Below, in pieces: positions 53,201 to 54,489 of a DNA stretch of 64,000 nt. Location of the stretch: the NCBI GenBank assembly GCA_014529385.2, contig CM043943.1:155467092-155531091 (forward strand), in the 5' to 3' direction. Source of the stretch: Adiantum capillus-veneris (taxonomy: Eukaryota; Streptophyta; Polypodiopsida; Polypodiales; Pteridaceae). Below the pieces are notes generated by a model that was given only the letters and a program-made list of their open reading frames with translations, was not told where the DNA came from and did not search any database. Each line of letters opens with the position of its first letter. Within the stretch, counting starts at the first letter, position 1. A program made the position numbers and the translations under genes.

Positions 53201-54011
53201 TAAGGAGATTATCTCCAATAAATTGTGCAGCAATTTCTCAAAAAGATTGGCTTGCCCTAATGAAAATGTAACTCATCTTGCAGCAATCAAAGATGCATGT
53301 GTTTGCTTGGCTTCATGTATGTCCTTGTCTTGCCCACATATGCCAGGTGCACTATAGGTACAGCTCAAAGTGTCAAAAAAGTTCAAACGAGTCATAGCAT
53401 CCGGAAGTTTCTTCATCTACAGCATGATGGGTATGCAAGGGATCTGCAGAGTACATGGCTGAATAAACAGATCTGAAGATGATCGTAAAAGAGCATACAT
53501 TTAGCACATACAATCAGAACAGCAAATATGCTTTTGCAACAAGGCTGCCTATTAGTAAAAGAAAAACCAGTGTCATTCAGAGGAAAATTACCTCACCTAA
53601 AGGTCTCTATGTGTGTCATGACAACCACCTCTTCAGCCGCAGAGAAGTCTAAAGGCAGTGGCCTGGAAGAATGAAAAATGCTATTAATCTTAGCAATGGC
53701 CAGGGCTAAAGCAACACTGCCAAGAACAGTGAAAGGCCCTTCATAAAAATTTCTCTATAATTAAAACATTAATAAACACCTGAGAAGAGGCTGACGATTC
53801 AGAACTGTTGTTTTAGAAAGCCGCTCAAAATTGTACTTTTCATCTGATGCATGCTGCAAATCCAAAAACCATCAGGACAGTTGATTAAATGAAGACAAGT
53901 GCCCACATCCATGCATCTATACACATCGAGCATTTAACTGACCTGATCAATGATAAATAGATCGCCATTGAGCTTTGCCAGAATAAATCCAAGATTGAAC
54001 TGCCCTAGCAC
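2436..54011 (-). CDS. DNA mismatch repair endonuclease PMS1 (MutL homologue, C-terminal part; six exons)
   Basis: This is the catalytic subunit of MutL-alpha, orthologue of human PMS2; with MLH1 it nicks the daughter strand during nuclear mismatch repair. Exons, in transcript order, are 54011-53943, 53853-53780, 53662-53597, 3533-3430, 2882-2656 and 2558-2436. Together they give 663 nt: 220 residues plus TAG, in phase at all five junctions. In this 220-residue numbering, the metal-binding motif DQHA(X)2E(X)4E is at 22-33, ACR at 162-164 and CPHGRP at 194-199, so the endonuclease set is complete. Residues about 113-145, before the conserved [16 protein letters not shown], form a low-conservation Gly/Gln-rich stretch. 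The N-terminal ATPase half and its exons must lie beyond the right edge. Splice sites are GT-AG except one GC-AG intron. No stop or frameshift is seen, so the gene looks intact despite the TE load. Assignment is from recalled family motifs, not a search. Confidence 0.95.
2559..2655 (-). other. PMS1 last intron, GC-AG type
   Basis: This 97-bp intron begins GCAAGG after an exon ending AAAAG, and ends TTTGCAG. The family alignment puts no residues between the Lys before it and the Val after it. A GT donor further in would add at least ten unaligned residues, so the GC donor is the best reading. Confidence 0.85.
2656..2882 (-). CDS. PMS1 penultimate coding exon
   Basis: This 227-nt exon starts after GGTGCAG, completing an Asp codon begun in the previous exon, and ends at a GC donor. 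It encodes VQELVSLL, then a variable Gly/Gln-rich segment, then [20 protein letters not shown], the core of the MutL C-terminal domain with the ACR motif. The opposite-strand frames here are shadows. Confidence 0.95.
3430..3533 (-). CDS. PMS1 coding exon just downstream of the giant intron
   Basis: This 104-nt exon has a TTTATCCAG acceptor and a donor at ATG|GTATGA. It encodes KNGFDF, GPPGRR and [12 protein letters not shown], matching the family segment ENGF, APPGK, AIPYSKNITFG. Its first base completes an Arg codon (AG|G) begun in the exon ending at 53597, so the two exons join in phase. Confidence 0.93.
3600..4100. other. Intron sequence, unassigned, with (TG)n and a CT/GC-rich block
   Basis: Short TG runs near 3713-3733 precede a CTGC-rich block at 3760-3960. 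The open frames here (up to 118 codons) show no recognisable domain. The base composition resembles an LTR or repeat edge, but no partner copy was found in the window. Confidence 0.35.
4100..4725 (+). pseudogene. LINE2, 5' piece: ORF1 N-terminal half (DUF4283-like)
   Basis: This is the first of three pieces of a plus-strand non-LTR retrotransposon. A candidate ORF1 ATG is at 4188. The frame then meets stops and a small rearrangement (see 4256-4404). From about 4400 it reads as a DUF4283-like nucleic-acid-binding ORF1, with a [16 protein letters not shown] segment followed after frame changes by a V-W-V-E-I stretch. That stretch continues across the A1 insertion into 11373. The piece ends at the A1 target duplication TTTTC (4721-4725). 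The LINE's own 5' end is not well defined. Confidence 0.65.
4256..4404 (+). repeat. 48-bp direct repeat flanking a 53-bp fragment of A-family LTR
   Basis: Copies at 4256-4303 and 4357-4404 are nearly identical LINE2 ORF1 sequence. Between them, 4304-4356 closely matches the block of the A1 LTR running from ACACTTGAGTCG to ATATTGGCCCC. Both junctions share the short word AAAGACT, typical of a template switch. Confidence 0.75.
4726..5286 (-). repeat. A1 3' LTR
   Basis: TGTAACAAAC begins it and TTTGTGACA ends it on the plus strand. It carries the conserved core block (TTGGCCCCAAAGACTGGCGC and a TATTAAT stretch) shared with A2, A3 and the D elements. It also has ACGT-core boxes such as GCCACGTCA near 5149 and 5268. 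Confidence 0.93.
5287..5299 (-). promoter_or_regulatory. A1 polypurine tract
   Basis: On the minus strand this reads CAAGAGGGGGGTA directly before the 3' LTR. It is the expected plus-strand DNA primer site, with the same tract in A3. Confidence 0.85.
5874..7148 (-). pseudogene. A1 integrase and C-terminal chromodomain (broken)
   Basis: Read right to left: an integrase zinc-finger remnant ([12 protein letters not shown], then a frameshift), and a core with a (V/S)[14 protein letters not shown] segment and an IVSDRDPRF segment. The C-terminal region has YNNTIHS, then the GPY/F module ([13 protein letters not shown]) and [11 protein letters not shown]. The end, after a frameshift near 6021, is a chromodomain ([20 protein letters not shown]) stopping at 5874. 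Integrase inserts the cDNA and the chromodomain is thought to tether it to modified chromatin. Several frame changes and in-frame stops make it non-functional. Confidence 0.85.
7152..8662 (-). pseudogene. A1 reverse transcriptase and RNase H (broken)
   Basis: The RT start ([20 protein letters not shown], then [19 protein letters not shown]) lies at the right. The catalytic box reads FFDD near 8070, and the [14 protein letters not shown] thumb region is at 7900-8000. RNase H follows at 7297-7700 with the [23 protein letters not shown] and [11 protein letters not shown] signatures. A TAG at 8021-8023 replaces the CAG present in A2. Further frameshifts separate the fragments. Confidence 0.88.
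8898..9116 (-). pseudogene. A1 aspartic protease fragment
   Basis: The segment reads [12 protein letters not shown] followed by [13 protein letters not shown]. The DGG triad replaces the usual DSG/DTG of retropepsins, but the catalytic Asp is present. The matching region in A2 has lost this Asp. Confidence 0.75.
9157..10760 (-). pseudogene. A1 gag (capsid and CCHC knuckle), frameshifted
   Basis: The ATG near 10760 begins [10 protein letters not shown], homologous to the A2 gag start. A Ser/Asp-rich then Lys-rich low-complexity stretch (about 10130-10290) precedes the retrotransposon gag domain ([16 protein letters not shown] and beyond). A CCHC zinc knuckle (CFGCGEHGH) lies near 9320. Gag packages the RNA and forms the particle. 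At least three frame changes are needed to read it through. Confidence 0.82.
10811..10822 (-). promoter_or_regulatory. A1 primer-binding site (iMet tRNA)
   Basis: Minus-strand TGGTATCAGAGC, one base inside the 5' LTR, complementary to the 3' end of plant initiator Met tRNA. Confidence 0.92.
10824..11367 (-). repeat. A1 5' LTR
   Basis: The partner of 4726-5286. It has the same ends and core block and three ACGT-core boxes (near 11229, 11277 and 11347). It fixes the element orientation, because the PBS lies immediately to its left. Confidence 0.93.
11373..12495 (+). pseudogene. LINE2, middle piece: ORF1 zinc knuckle and start of ORF2 endonuclease
   Basis: This continues the LINE2 ORF1 after the A1 insertion. 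It has a CCHC knuckle [14 protein letters not shown] near 11590, then a basic, Pro-rich tail. A candidate ORF2 ATG at 12142 begins [15 protein letters not shown] with an LQEHNLHEF segment, the N-terminal signature of an apurinic-type (APE) LINE endonuclease. The reading is interrupted by D1 at 12495 within the endonuclease and resumes at 22246. Confidence 0.8.
12496..12857 (-). repeat. D1 3' LTR, first part
   Basis: It runs from TGTCACAAGACGGG to the LINE1 target site AGCAATGCCCAAAAG (12843-12857). It includes a (GA)n run near 12587-12602 and the shared core block with CCCCTTTCGGTATTTC. The rest of the LTR resumes at 19657. Confidence 0.9.
13167..17329 (-). pseudogene. LINE1 ORF2: endonuclease and reverse transcriptase
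   Basis: ATG at 17329 begins [11 protein letters not shown]. The endonuclease follows with [19 protein letters not shown] (near 16870), a [10 protein letters not shown] segment and SDHAPVIL (near 16580). The RT includes [49 protein letters not shown] and the catalytic box FADD (about 15200). A zf-RVT-like region ([11 protein letters not shown], then C-x2-C and C-x3-H-C-like residues) and an [10 protein letters not shown] tail end at 13167. ORF2 nicks target DNA and primes reverse transcription there. Damage includes TAG after VVVAN at 14871, a TAG near 13332 and a frame change between 15600 and 15660. Confidence 0.9.
17326..19120 (-). pseudogene. LINE1 ORF1: DUF4283-like RNA-binding protein with CCHC knuckle
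   Basis: Read from the right: a TAG after AEVERL (about 19074), then [19 protein letters not shown] and GRGYYQIEF, a DUF4283-like domain. The knuckle [15 protein letters not shown] lies near 18530 and is followed by Pro/Gln repeats. A 29-bp G run (18180-18208), read as poly-Pro, separates two frames. The C-terminal part (17326-18180) has no domain I recognise. The stop TGA overlaps the ORF2 start. The 5' boundary is uncertain because upstream frames also lack stops for some distance. Confidence 0.78.
18180..18208. repeat. Homopolymeric G tract (about 29 bp) in LINE1 ORF1
   Basis: An unbroken G run encoding poly-proline on the minus strand. It coincides with a change of open frame between the N- and C-terminal parts of ORF1. 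It could be real slippage, an assembly error, or both. Confidence 0.85.
19657..19988 (-). repeat. D1 3' LTR, second part
   Basis: It continues the LTR after LINE1 from TTGCCAGCGGGATT to TTTGTGACA. It contains four ACGT-core or related boxes (near 19690, 19735, 19782, 19970) and the GGGGCCCCATCGG block, matched in the 5' LTR. Confidence 0.9.
19989..20000 (-). promoter_or_regulatory. D1 polypurine tract
   Basis: Minus-strand AAGAAGGGGGGA immediately upstream of the 3' LTR. Near-identical in position and sequence to the A1 tract. Confidence 0.85.
20100..20195. repeat. Tandem repeats inside D1 (about 35-bp unit)
   Basis: Units built on GATCAAGGAGTTGGCTTCT and CGGCTCTTTT are repeated about two and a half times. 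Confidence 0.75.
20395..20710. repeat. Degenerate repeat cluster inside D1
   Basis: The phrases ACTCCTCCCGCATAACC plus AAGGTCC occur three times. CAACCAAACGC(C/T)CCCCAGA followed by a TTGGAGGT- or TTCCGAGGT-like word occurs twice. D2 carries a related array at 32700-32900. Confidence 0.7.
21560..21571 (-). promoter_or_regulatory. D1 primer-binding site (iMet tRNA)
   Basis: Minus-strand TGGTATCAGAGC, one base from the 5' LTR. It is the same priming site as in A1 and A2. Confidence 0.92.
21573..22240 (-). repeat. D1 5' LTR
   Basis: A 668-bp LTR from TGTCACAAGACGAG to GTTTGTGACA, closely matching the split 3' LTR. It carries a (GA)n run at 21645-21662, the core block and a GGGGCCCCGTCGG block. 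Confidence 0.93.
22246..23024 (+). pseudogene. LINE2, third piece: ORF2 endonuclease end and linker
   Basis: After removing D1 the reading resumes with a [11 protein letters not shown] segment (GDFN of the endonuclease), [19 protein letters not shown], and then a linker ending [11 protein letters not shown], typical of the stretch before a LINE RT. The reading needs frame changes and crosses stops. It ends where the A4 LTR begins at 23025. The RT half of LINE2 was not found in the window. Confidence 0.72.
23025..23121 (+). repeat. A4: A-family LTR, left part (split by A2)
   Basis: It begins TGTCACAAAATGATGACATGG and ends at the A2 target site AAATC. The continuation is 29266-29584. Because it is cut by A2, it was in place first. 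Confidence 0.75.
23122..23673 (+). repeat. A2 5' LTR
   Basis: It contains three AAACCCTAA-like telo-box words near 23155-23210, a (GA)n run at 23336-23355, a TATA-like TTAATATAAAAAG near 23505 and the A/D core block GAAATACCGAAAGGGGCGCC. Confidence 0.93.
23675..23686 (+). promoter_or_regulatory. A2 primer-binding site (iMet tRNA)
   Basis: TGGTATCAGAGC, one base after the 5' LTR. Confidence 0.93.
23744..25303 (+). pseudogene. A2 gag with capsid domain and CCHC knuckle, frameshifted
   Basis: ATG at 23744 begins [15 protein letters not shown] frame change near 23914-24060 leads to a Ser-rich ([15 protein letters not shown]) and Lys/Arg-rich stretch. The capsid follows ([20 protein letters not shown], then WWSTLL and [14 protein letters not shown]), is interrupted by TAG near 24842, and continues with [19 protein letters not shown]. 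The knuckle [17 protein letters not shown] ends it (about 25170-25220). At least two frame changes and one stop prevent a full product. Confidence 0.86.
25305..25664 (+). pseudogene. A2 protease remnant lacking the catalytic Asp
   Basis: Aligned by eye with A1, the stretch before [11 protein letters not shown] should contain [10 protein letters not shown]. Here it reads [10 protein letters not shown], so a short deletion has removed the active-site Asp-Gly-Gly. The flanking QEAL and LAAR words are kept. Confidence 0.75.
25808..27100 (+). pseudogene. A2 reverse transcriptase and RNase H
   Basis: [82 protein letters not shown], then TGA at 26288 and the catalytic FFDD (near 26325). RNase [28 protein letters not shown], then TAG at 26954-26956 where A1 has CAG, then ALSRKP. 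The order and motifs are those of Ty3/gypsy pol. Two stops in otherwise long frames suggest recent decay. Confidence 0.92.
27100..28575 (+). pseudogene. A2 integrase, GPY/F module and chromodomain
   Basis: The HHCC zinc finger (H in [11 protein letters not shown] and C-x2-C in SCLVCQK) leads to the core [22 protein letters not shown] and YISDQKTQW. The C-terminus has [10 protein letters not shown] (GPY/F-like) and a chromodomain with [21 protein letters not shown], stopping at 28575. Breaks include a frame change near 27508, TGA near 28108 and TAG codons near 28170-28187. Confidence 0.9.
28675..29265 (+). repeat. A2 3' LTR
   Basis: It contains telo-box words (28715-28785), a (TA)n run at 28801-28829 where the 5' LTR has a T run, a (GA)n at 28925-28947, and the same core and end as the 5' LTR. 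Confidence 0.93.
29266..29584 (+). repeat. A4 LTR, right part (truncated)
   Basis: It continues 23025-23121 with CTGACGTGGC words, TTGAAGCTTTTGGGGCTCTA, GAGCATCTGGACGCAGAGTCT and GATTAATACAAAAAGAGATACCGAA. It stops short of the usual GGGGCGCC block, so the LTR is truncated at about 29584. Confidence 0.75.
29585..30060. other. Unassigned intron sequence
   Basis: T-rich sequence with open frames up to 152 codons that show no domain I know. Part may be the internal body of the D3 fragment that follows. I cannot support a gene here. Confidence 0.4.
30060..30420 (-). mobile_element. D3: fragment of a D/A-type LTR element (internal end, PBS and start of 5' LTR)
   Basis: The stretch 30080-30247 matches the right end of the D1 internal region (TTTATGGCTTTATGCCCTGTAAGACA, GATGCGCGATG-like, GGGAGTGGCTAA). 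A PBS lies at 30248-30259. An LTR starts TGTAACCGGCTTGGACAC at 30261 and is truncated near 30415 after GTCCCAAAGACTGGC. Confidence 0.7.
30248..30259 (-). promoter_or_regulatory. D3 primer-binding site (iMet tRNA)
   Basis: Minus-strand TGGTATCAGAGC, one base from TGTAACCGG. Confidence 0.85.
30421..30740. other. Unassigned intron sequence
   Basis: A short stretch with repeated GGGAACCAGATG and TCATCA words and no recognisable domain. It lies between D3 and A5. Confidence 0.4.
30741..31700 (+). mobile_element. A5: 3' fragment of an A chromovirus (integrase end, GPY/F, chromodomain, 3' UTR)
   Basis: The stretch 30780-31313 encodes [60 protein letters not shown] and a chromodomain [16 protein letters not shown], in one frame until a small deletion after the Trp. 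The 3' UTR (31320-31690) matches the A1 and A3 3' UTR. It is truncated on both sides, so no LTR or duplication is left. Confidence 0.85.
31785..32900 (-). mobile_element. D2: truncated D element (3' LTR and part of internal region)
   Basis: The LTR at about 31785-32332 matches D1 (CGTGCCAACGAAAATGAACAG, a GA run at 32007-32046, TTTCAGTATTTTT, CCCCTCGGCCAGGATCTGCA, TTTGTG). The polypurine tract region is deleted. The internal part at 32333-32900 matches the left part of the D1 body and carries a repeat array (32700-32900). It ends where a hAT-like sequence begins. Confidence 0.8.
32700..32900. repeat. Repeat array in D2 (about 55-bp unit, four degenerate copies)
   Basis: Each unit holds (A/C)AAC(C/G)AAAC(A/G)C(T/C)CCC-(A/C)AGA, then a GGAGGTTTC- or GAGGTTTTC-like word. 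Confidence 0.65.
32905..33660 (+). pseudogene. hAT transposase relic (DUF659 region)
   Basis: The stretch 33383-33652 encodes [19 protein letters not shown], then [33 protein letters not shown] and LPWVTTLVD, the signature of plant hAT transposases with a DUF659 domain. Just upstream FLGAIDVSG fits the same domain, with an intron or insertion between. Stops near 33110, 33364 and 33650, and the lack of the dimerisation domain, mark it as broken. No terminal repeats were found. Confidence 0.8.
33680..36990 (-). pseudogene. LINE3: L1-type LINE fragment (endonuclease and RT, 3' truncated)
   Basis: From the right: ORF2 start [20 protein letters not shown] (about 36830), SETHQAPGQ, then [17 protein letters not shown] and [11 protein letters not shown]. 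The endonuclease end is at 35682-36254 with [20 protein letters not shown] and the linker [21 protein letters not shown] follows with [45 protein letters not shown] and [17 protein letters not shown] (about 34740). The terminal zinc region seen in LINE4 is missing at the left. Multiple frame changes occur. The RT aligns closely by eye with LINE4, so both belong to one family. Confidence 0.88.
34071..34484. repeat. Tandem duplication, 210-bp period, inside LINE3
   Basis: Copy 1 at 34071-34280 and copy 2 at 34281-34484 both start AGTGCGACCCAACCTCCCAT and run through GTTGCATGGGCTCTGGT to a (C/T)TGCTCTC word, with a few percent difference. Confidence 0.88.
36990..37440. other. Unassigned intron sequence
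   Basis: CCCTT- and GCACCC-rich segment (37000-37140) and a frame at 37231-37464 with no domain. Nothing could be assigned. Confidence 0.4.
37440..38167 (+). repeat. Candidate 3' end of an LTR element: PPT and LTR 37772-38167
   Basis: The purine tract GGGAGGAAA (37763-37771) directly precedes TGTCACGATTG. A 396-bp segment ends CCTCACA at 38167. It has a promoter-like TATATAAAG near 38040 and an AATAAA-like word close behind. The upstream 37440-37771 may be the internal end. No second copy or duplication was found, so the boundaries rest on form only. Confidence 0.45.
38210..38640 (-). repeat. C-family LTR fragment
   Basis: It is the reverse complement of 44960-45410, sharing TCCACCAAACCCAACAAAAT, the TTATTAATAAATT stretch, CTAAAACTACAT-GACGT words and GTGGCACACA-AGCCATGT. 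It lacks one end. B- and C-family LTRs share the CTAGCGTTTTCAGCC theme. Confidence 0.65.
38640..39240 (-). pseudogene. LINE5: fragment of a LINE3-type endonuclease
   Basis: Minus-strand translation gives [11 protein letters not shown], then [27 protein letters not shown] in pieces, matching LINE3 [12 protein letters not shown] and [11 protein letters not shown] with an AICYFPP-like end. Many stops. No RT part is attached. Confidence 0.55.
39440..40651 (-). repeat. B2 3' LTR
   Basis: On the minus strand it runs from TGTCACGGCC to GCTGCACCTTAC. It shares with B1, B3 and the solo LTR the GTTGGGAA and AAGTGACTT words, the repeated AGCGTTTT motif and the terminal GAGCACTCATCTTGAG-like stretch. 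(GA)n at 39421-39440 lies just outside. Confidence 0.88.
40652..40664 (-). promoter_or_regulatory. B2 polypurine tract
   Basis: Minus-strand AAAAAGGAGGGGA before TGTCAC; B3 has the near-identical GAAAAGGAGGGGA. Confidence 0.85.
40691..41070 (-). pseudogene. B2 C-terminal ORF with chromodomain-like motif
   Basis: This 135-codon frame contains [21 protein letters not shown] and EWASEE. The pattern F-x-K-F-K, then a Trp nine residues later followed by acidic residues, lines up without gaps with the A-family chromodomain core (FLVKFKNY to AKWMEEEDL). It is strongly conserved in B3. A role in chromatin targeting is inference. The next frame upstream (41051-41395) overlaps it slightly, so one frame change probably separates them. 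Confidence 0.6.
41051..42100 (-). pseudogene. B2 protease joined to an integrase N-terminal relic
   Basis: The protease region contains [12 protein letters not shown] (retropepsin-like; B1 has [11 protein letters not shown]), [21 protein letters not shown] and [19 protein letters not shown] His/Asp-rich linker ([14 protein letters not shown] and similar) follows, then [12 protein letters not shown], which corresponds to [11 protein letters not shown] at the RNase H end of B1. Next comes [13 protein letters not shown], which corresponds to the start of B1 integrase ([10 protein letters not shown]). The CxxC of the zinc finger and the whole catalytic core are absent. Confidence 0.75.
42270..43676 (-). 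pseudogene. B2 gag: charged coiled coil, capsid and knuckle region
   Basis: From the right: [20 protein letters not shown] (about 43555), a Pro-rich [17 protein letters not shown] stretch, then about 110 residues of [12 protein letters not shown]-type charged repeats predicted as coiled coil. The capsid segment follows with [13 protein letters not shown] and [19 protein letters not shown]. Small frame changes break it near 42600 and 42900. The coiled coil is far longer than in B1. Confidence 0.8.
43951..44657. mobile_element. Non-autonomous hAT-like DNA transposon, 707 bp, TSD GTTTGCAT
   Basis: The perfect 8-bp duplication GTTTGCAT is at 43943-43950 and 44658-44665. The ends are imperfect inverted repeats: CATAGTTACCCGGAACGC at the left and CAGAGTTACCGGGGAACGC at the right, read inward. 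An 8-bp duplication and a CAGAGTT-like end fit hAT. Subterminal regions are dense in GGAACG/CGTTCC words, including CGGAACGTTCCGGAACGG near 44515. The middle has (GA)n at 44178-44210 and no transposase, so it depends on an autonomous hAT. It sits at the 5' edge of B2. Confidence 0.88.
44666..44950. other. Unassigned sequence right of the hAT element
   Basis: Minus-strand frames give [19 protein letters not shown], then a [18 protein letters not shown] segment running toward the hAT target site. I could not place this in a family. It may be the 5' leader of B2 or of another retroelement. Confidence 0.4.
44951..45890 (+). repeat. C-family LTR fragment (or degenerate LTR)
   Basis: It starts near GTCACGTGCACATGGCTCTG, includes ACAGTTTGCCCTACCTAGCCC, a TTTATAAGCCC promoter-like word near 45390, and CCCTAGCGTTTTCAGCC-type repeats at 45500-45780. 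It is partly the reverse complement of 38210-38640. The 3' boundary is not defined. Confidence 0.6.
45891..46354. other. Unassigned sequence ending in a purine tract
   Basis: No domain in the short frames. The last bases (GCTTCAAAGAGGG) look like a polypurine tract before the segment at 46355. Confidence 0.4.
46355..46604 (+). repeat. Candidate short LTR (250 bp)
   Basis: It begins TGTTAAAGTTTATGG directly after CTTCAAAGAGGG and ends CAACTCTGACA. It has a TATATATGCAACC promoter-like word near 46475. Its size and form fit a Copia-type LTR, but there is no second copy, PBS or duplication. Confidence 0.4.
46717..47830 (+). repeat. B1 5' LTR
   Basis: It starts with the palindrome TGTCACGTGACA and ends GCTGCACCTTACA. 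It has a promoter-like TATATATAAGC near 47030, followed by at least five AGCGTTTT words (47205-47400) in the presumed transcribed part. Confidence 0.92.
48285..49690 (+). pseudogene. B1 gag with CCHC knuckle
   Basis: The ATG at 48285 gives [20 protein letters not shown] and the Pro-rich stretch seen in B2, then a short coiled coil ([13 protein letters not shown]), and TGA near 48609. The capsid continues from 48700 with [39 protein letters not shown] and [19 protein letters not shown]. The knuckle [14 protein letters not shown] is near 49498. One stop and one frame change separate the parts. Confidence 0.85.
49690..50930 (+). pseudogene. B1 protease and reverse transcriptase
   Basis: The protease has [34 protein letters not shown] and [16 protein letters not shown] has [68 protein letters not shown] and the catalytic FLDD (near 50707), then [18 protein letters not shown]. 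Frameshifts occur near 50245 and 50600, with a stop at 50911. Confidence 0.88.
50917..51543 (+). pseudogene. B1 RNase H
   Basis: One open frame of 208 codons: [38 protein letters not shown] and [12 protein letters not shown] carry the Asp, Glu and Asp residues of the RNase H site. It ends [19 protein letters not shown]. This end is the point where B2 and B3 rejoin after their missing RT and RNase H. Confidence 0.88.
51580..52495 (+). pseudogene. B1 integrase, truncated
   Basis: The zinc finger has [12 protein letters not shown] and CTICQK. The core has [18 protein letters not shown] and [18 protein letters not shown] at 52207 and frame changes follow. The sequence then runs through [10 protein letters not shown] and [13 protein letters not shown]-like words and stops near 52490, joined directly to the 3' LTR remnant. 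No GPY/F or chromodomain is left. Confidence 0.85.
52497..52828 (+). repeat. B1 3' LTR remnant
   Basis: It corresponds to 47495-47830 of the 5' LTR (CAAAGCATTCAGTC to CGCCTTACA), with few differences. The first about 780 bp are missing. Confidence 0.9.
52834..53596. other. Intron sequence next to the PMS1 exon, nothing assigned
   Basis: The minus-strand frames at 52817-53137 and 52993-53178 have no domain I can name. From about 53150 the sequence looks like ordinary AT-rich intron DNA leading to the donor at 53596. Confidence 0.5.
53597..53662 (-). CDS. PMS1 coding exon just upstream of the giant intron
   Basis: This 66-nt exon has a TTCTTCCAG acceptor and an AG|GTGAGG donor. It encodes [21 protein letters not shown] and two bases of Arg, matching the family segment PLTLELSPEEEVTVLMHMDI. 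Both ends split an Arg codon (AG|G). The 117-bp intron at 53663-53779 separates it from the previous exon. Confidence 0.95.
53780..53853 (-). CDS. PMS1 coding exon with the endonuclease motif
   Basis: This 74-nt exon after TTTGCAG encodes [20 protein letters not shown] and QPLL plus two bases of Arg. With the DQ of the previous exon it forms DQHA(X)2E(X)4E, the metal-binding endonuclease motif of PMS2-type MutL proteins. The donor is AG|GTGTTT. Confidence 0.97.
53943..54011 (-). CDS. PMS1 coding exon, first visible
   Basis: This 69-nt exon after TTCTACAG encodes [20 protein letters not shown] and IDQ, the start of the MutL C-terminal domain. It starts and ends on codon boundaries. The donor is CAG|GTCAGT, and an 89-bp intron follows (53854-53942). 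Confidence 0.97.
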
Positions 54012-54306
54012 CTGTAGAATCAAATATCTTCATTATTTGGGTGTGCTACACCAGAACTTTTCTGTTTGAGCTAGCCCAAAACTAAGAATATTCTACTCAA
54101 AACGAGCACAAAAACTGTGAGCAGCAAGACTCCTTTCCTCTGGTGGAAGAAGTGGAGCATTGGACCTCCAATCTACTCTAACACTATGATTACCAGAACT
54201 TTTGTGTACAAGGCCCACTGCCCAGGATGAAGAGGTCACACAGTAGACTATTTTGGCAAAATTTACAGTTTCCTTTCCTTTTTCATTTTGCACCGGAGGT
54301 GGTCCT

Positions 54307-54324
54307 TTTTTTTTTTTTTTTTGG
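54307..54324. repeat. Poly(T) run followed by G run
   Basis: About 18 T followed by GGCGGGGGGG. It could be the poly(A) tail of a minus-strand retroposon, but no body or duplication could be defined. Confidence 0.5.
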
Positions 54325-54489
54325 CGGGGGGGTGTTGTTGTTGGGTTGAGTATAGTCTCATATATCTGGGATCTGCAAGTGGAGTATTCGGAAGATACCC
54401 TCTGCATCAGTATCGTCTCTCCTGCATGCGCTGAGAGAAAAATCAAATGAAATGAAATGTTATATTAACGTCTTCAAAAGGCCAAAATG

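Larger units (their letters stand above)
3534..53596 (-). other. Giant PMS1 intron (50,063 bp) filled with nested transposable elements
   Basis: Donor GTGAGG lies at 53596 and acceptor TTTATCCAG ends at 3534, both on the minus strand. The residues encoded on either side are adjacent in the MutL family ([11 protein letters not shown] then KNGF), so no coding exon is expected inside. The rest of this list details its content. Elements lie in both orientations. Stretches I could not assign include 3600-4100, 29585-30060, 30421-30740, 36990-37440, 44666-44950 and 45891-46354. Confidence 0.9.
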
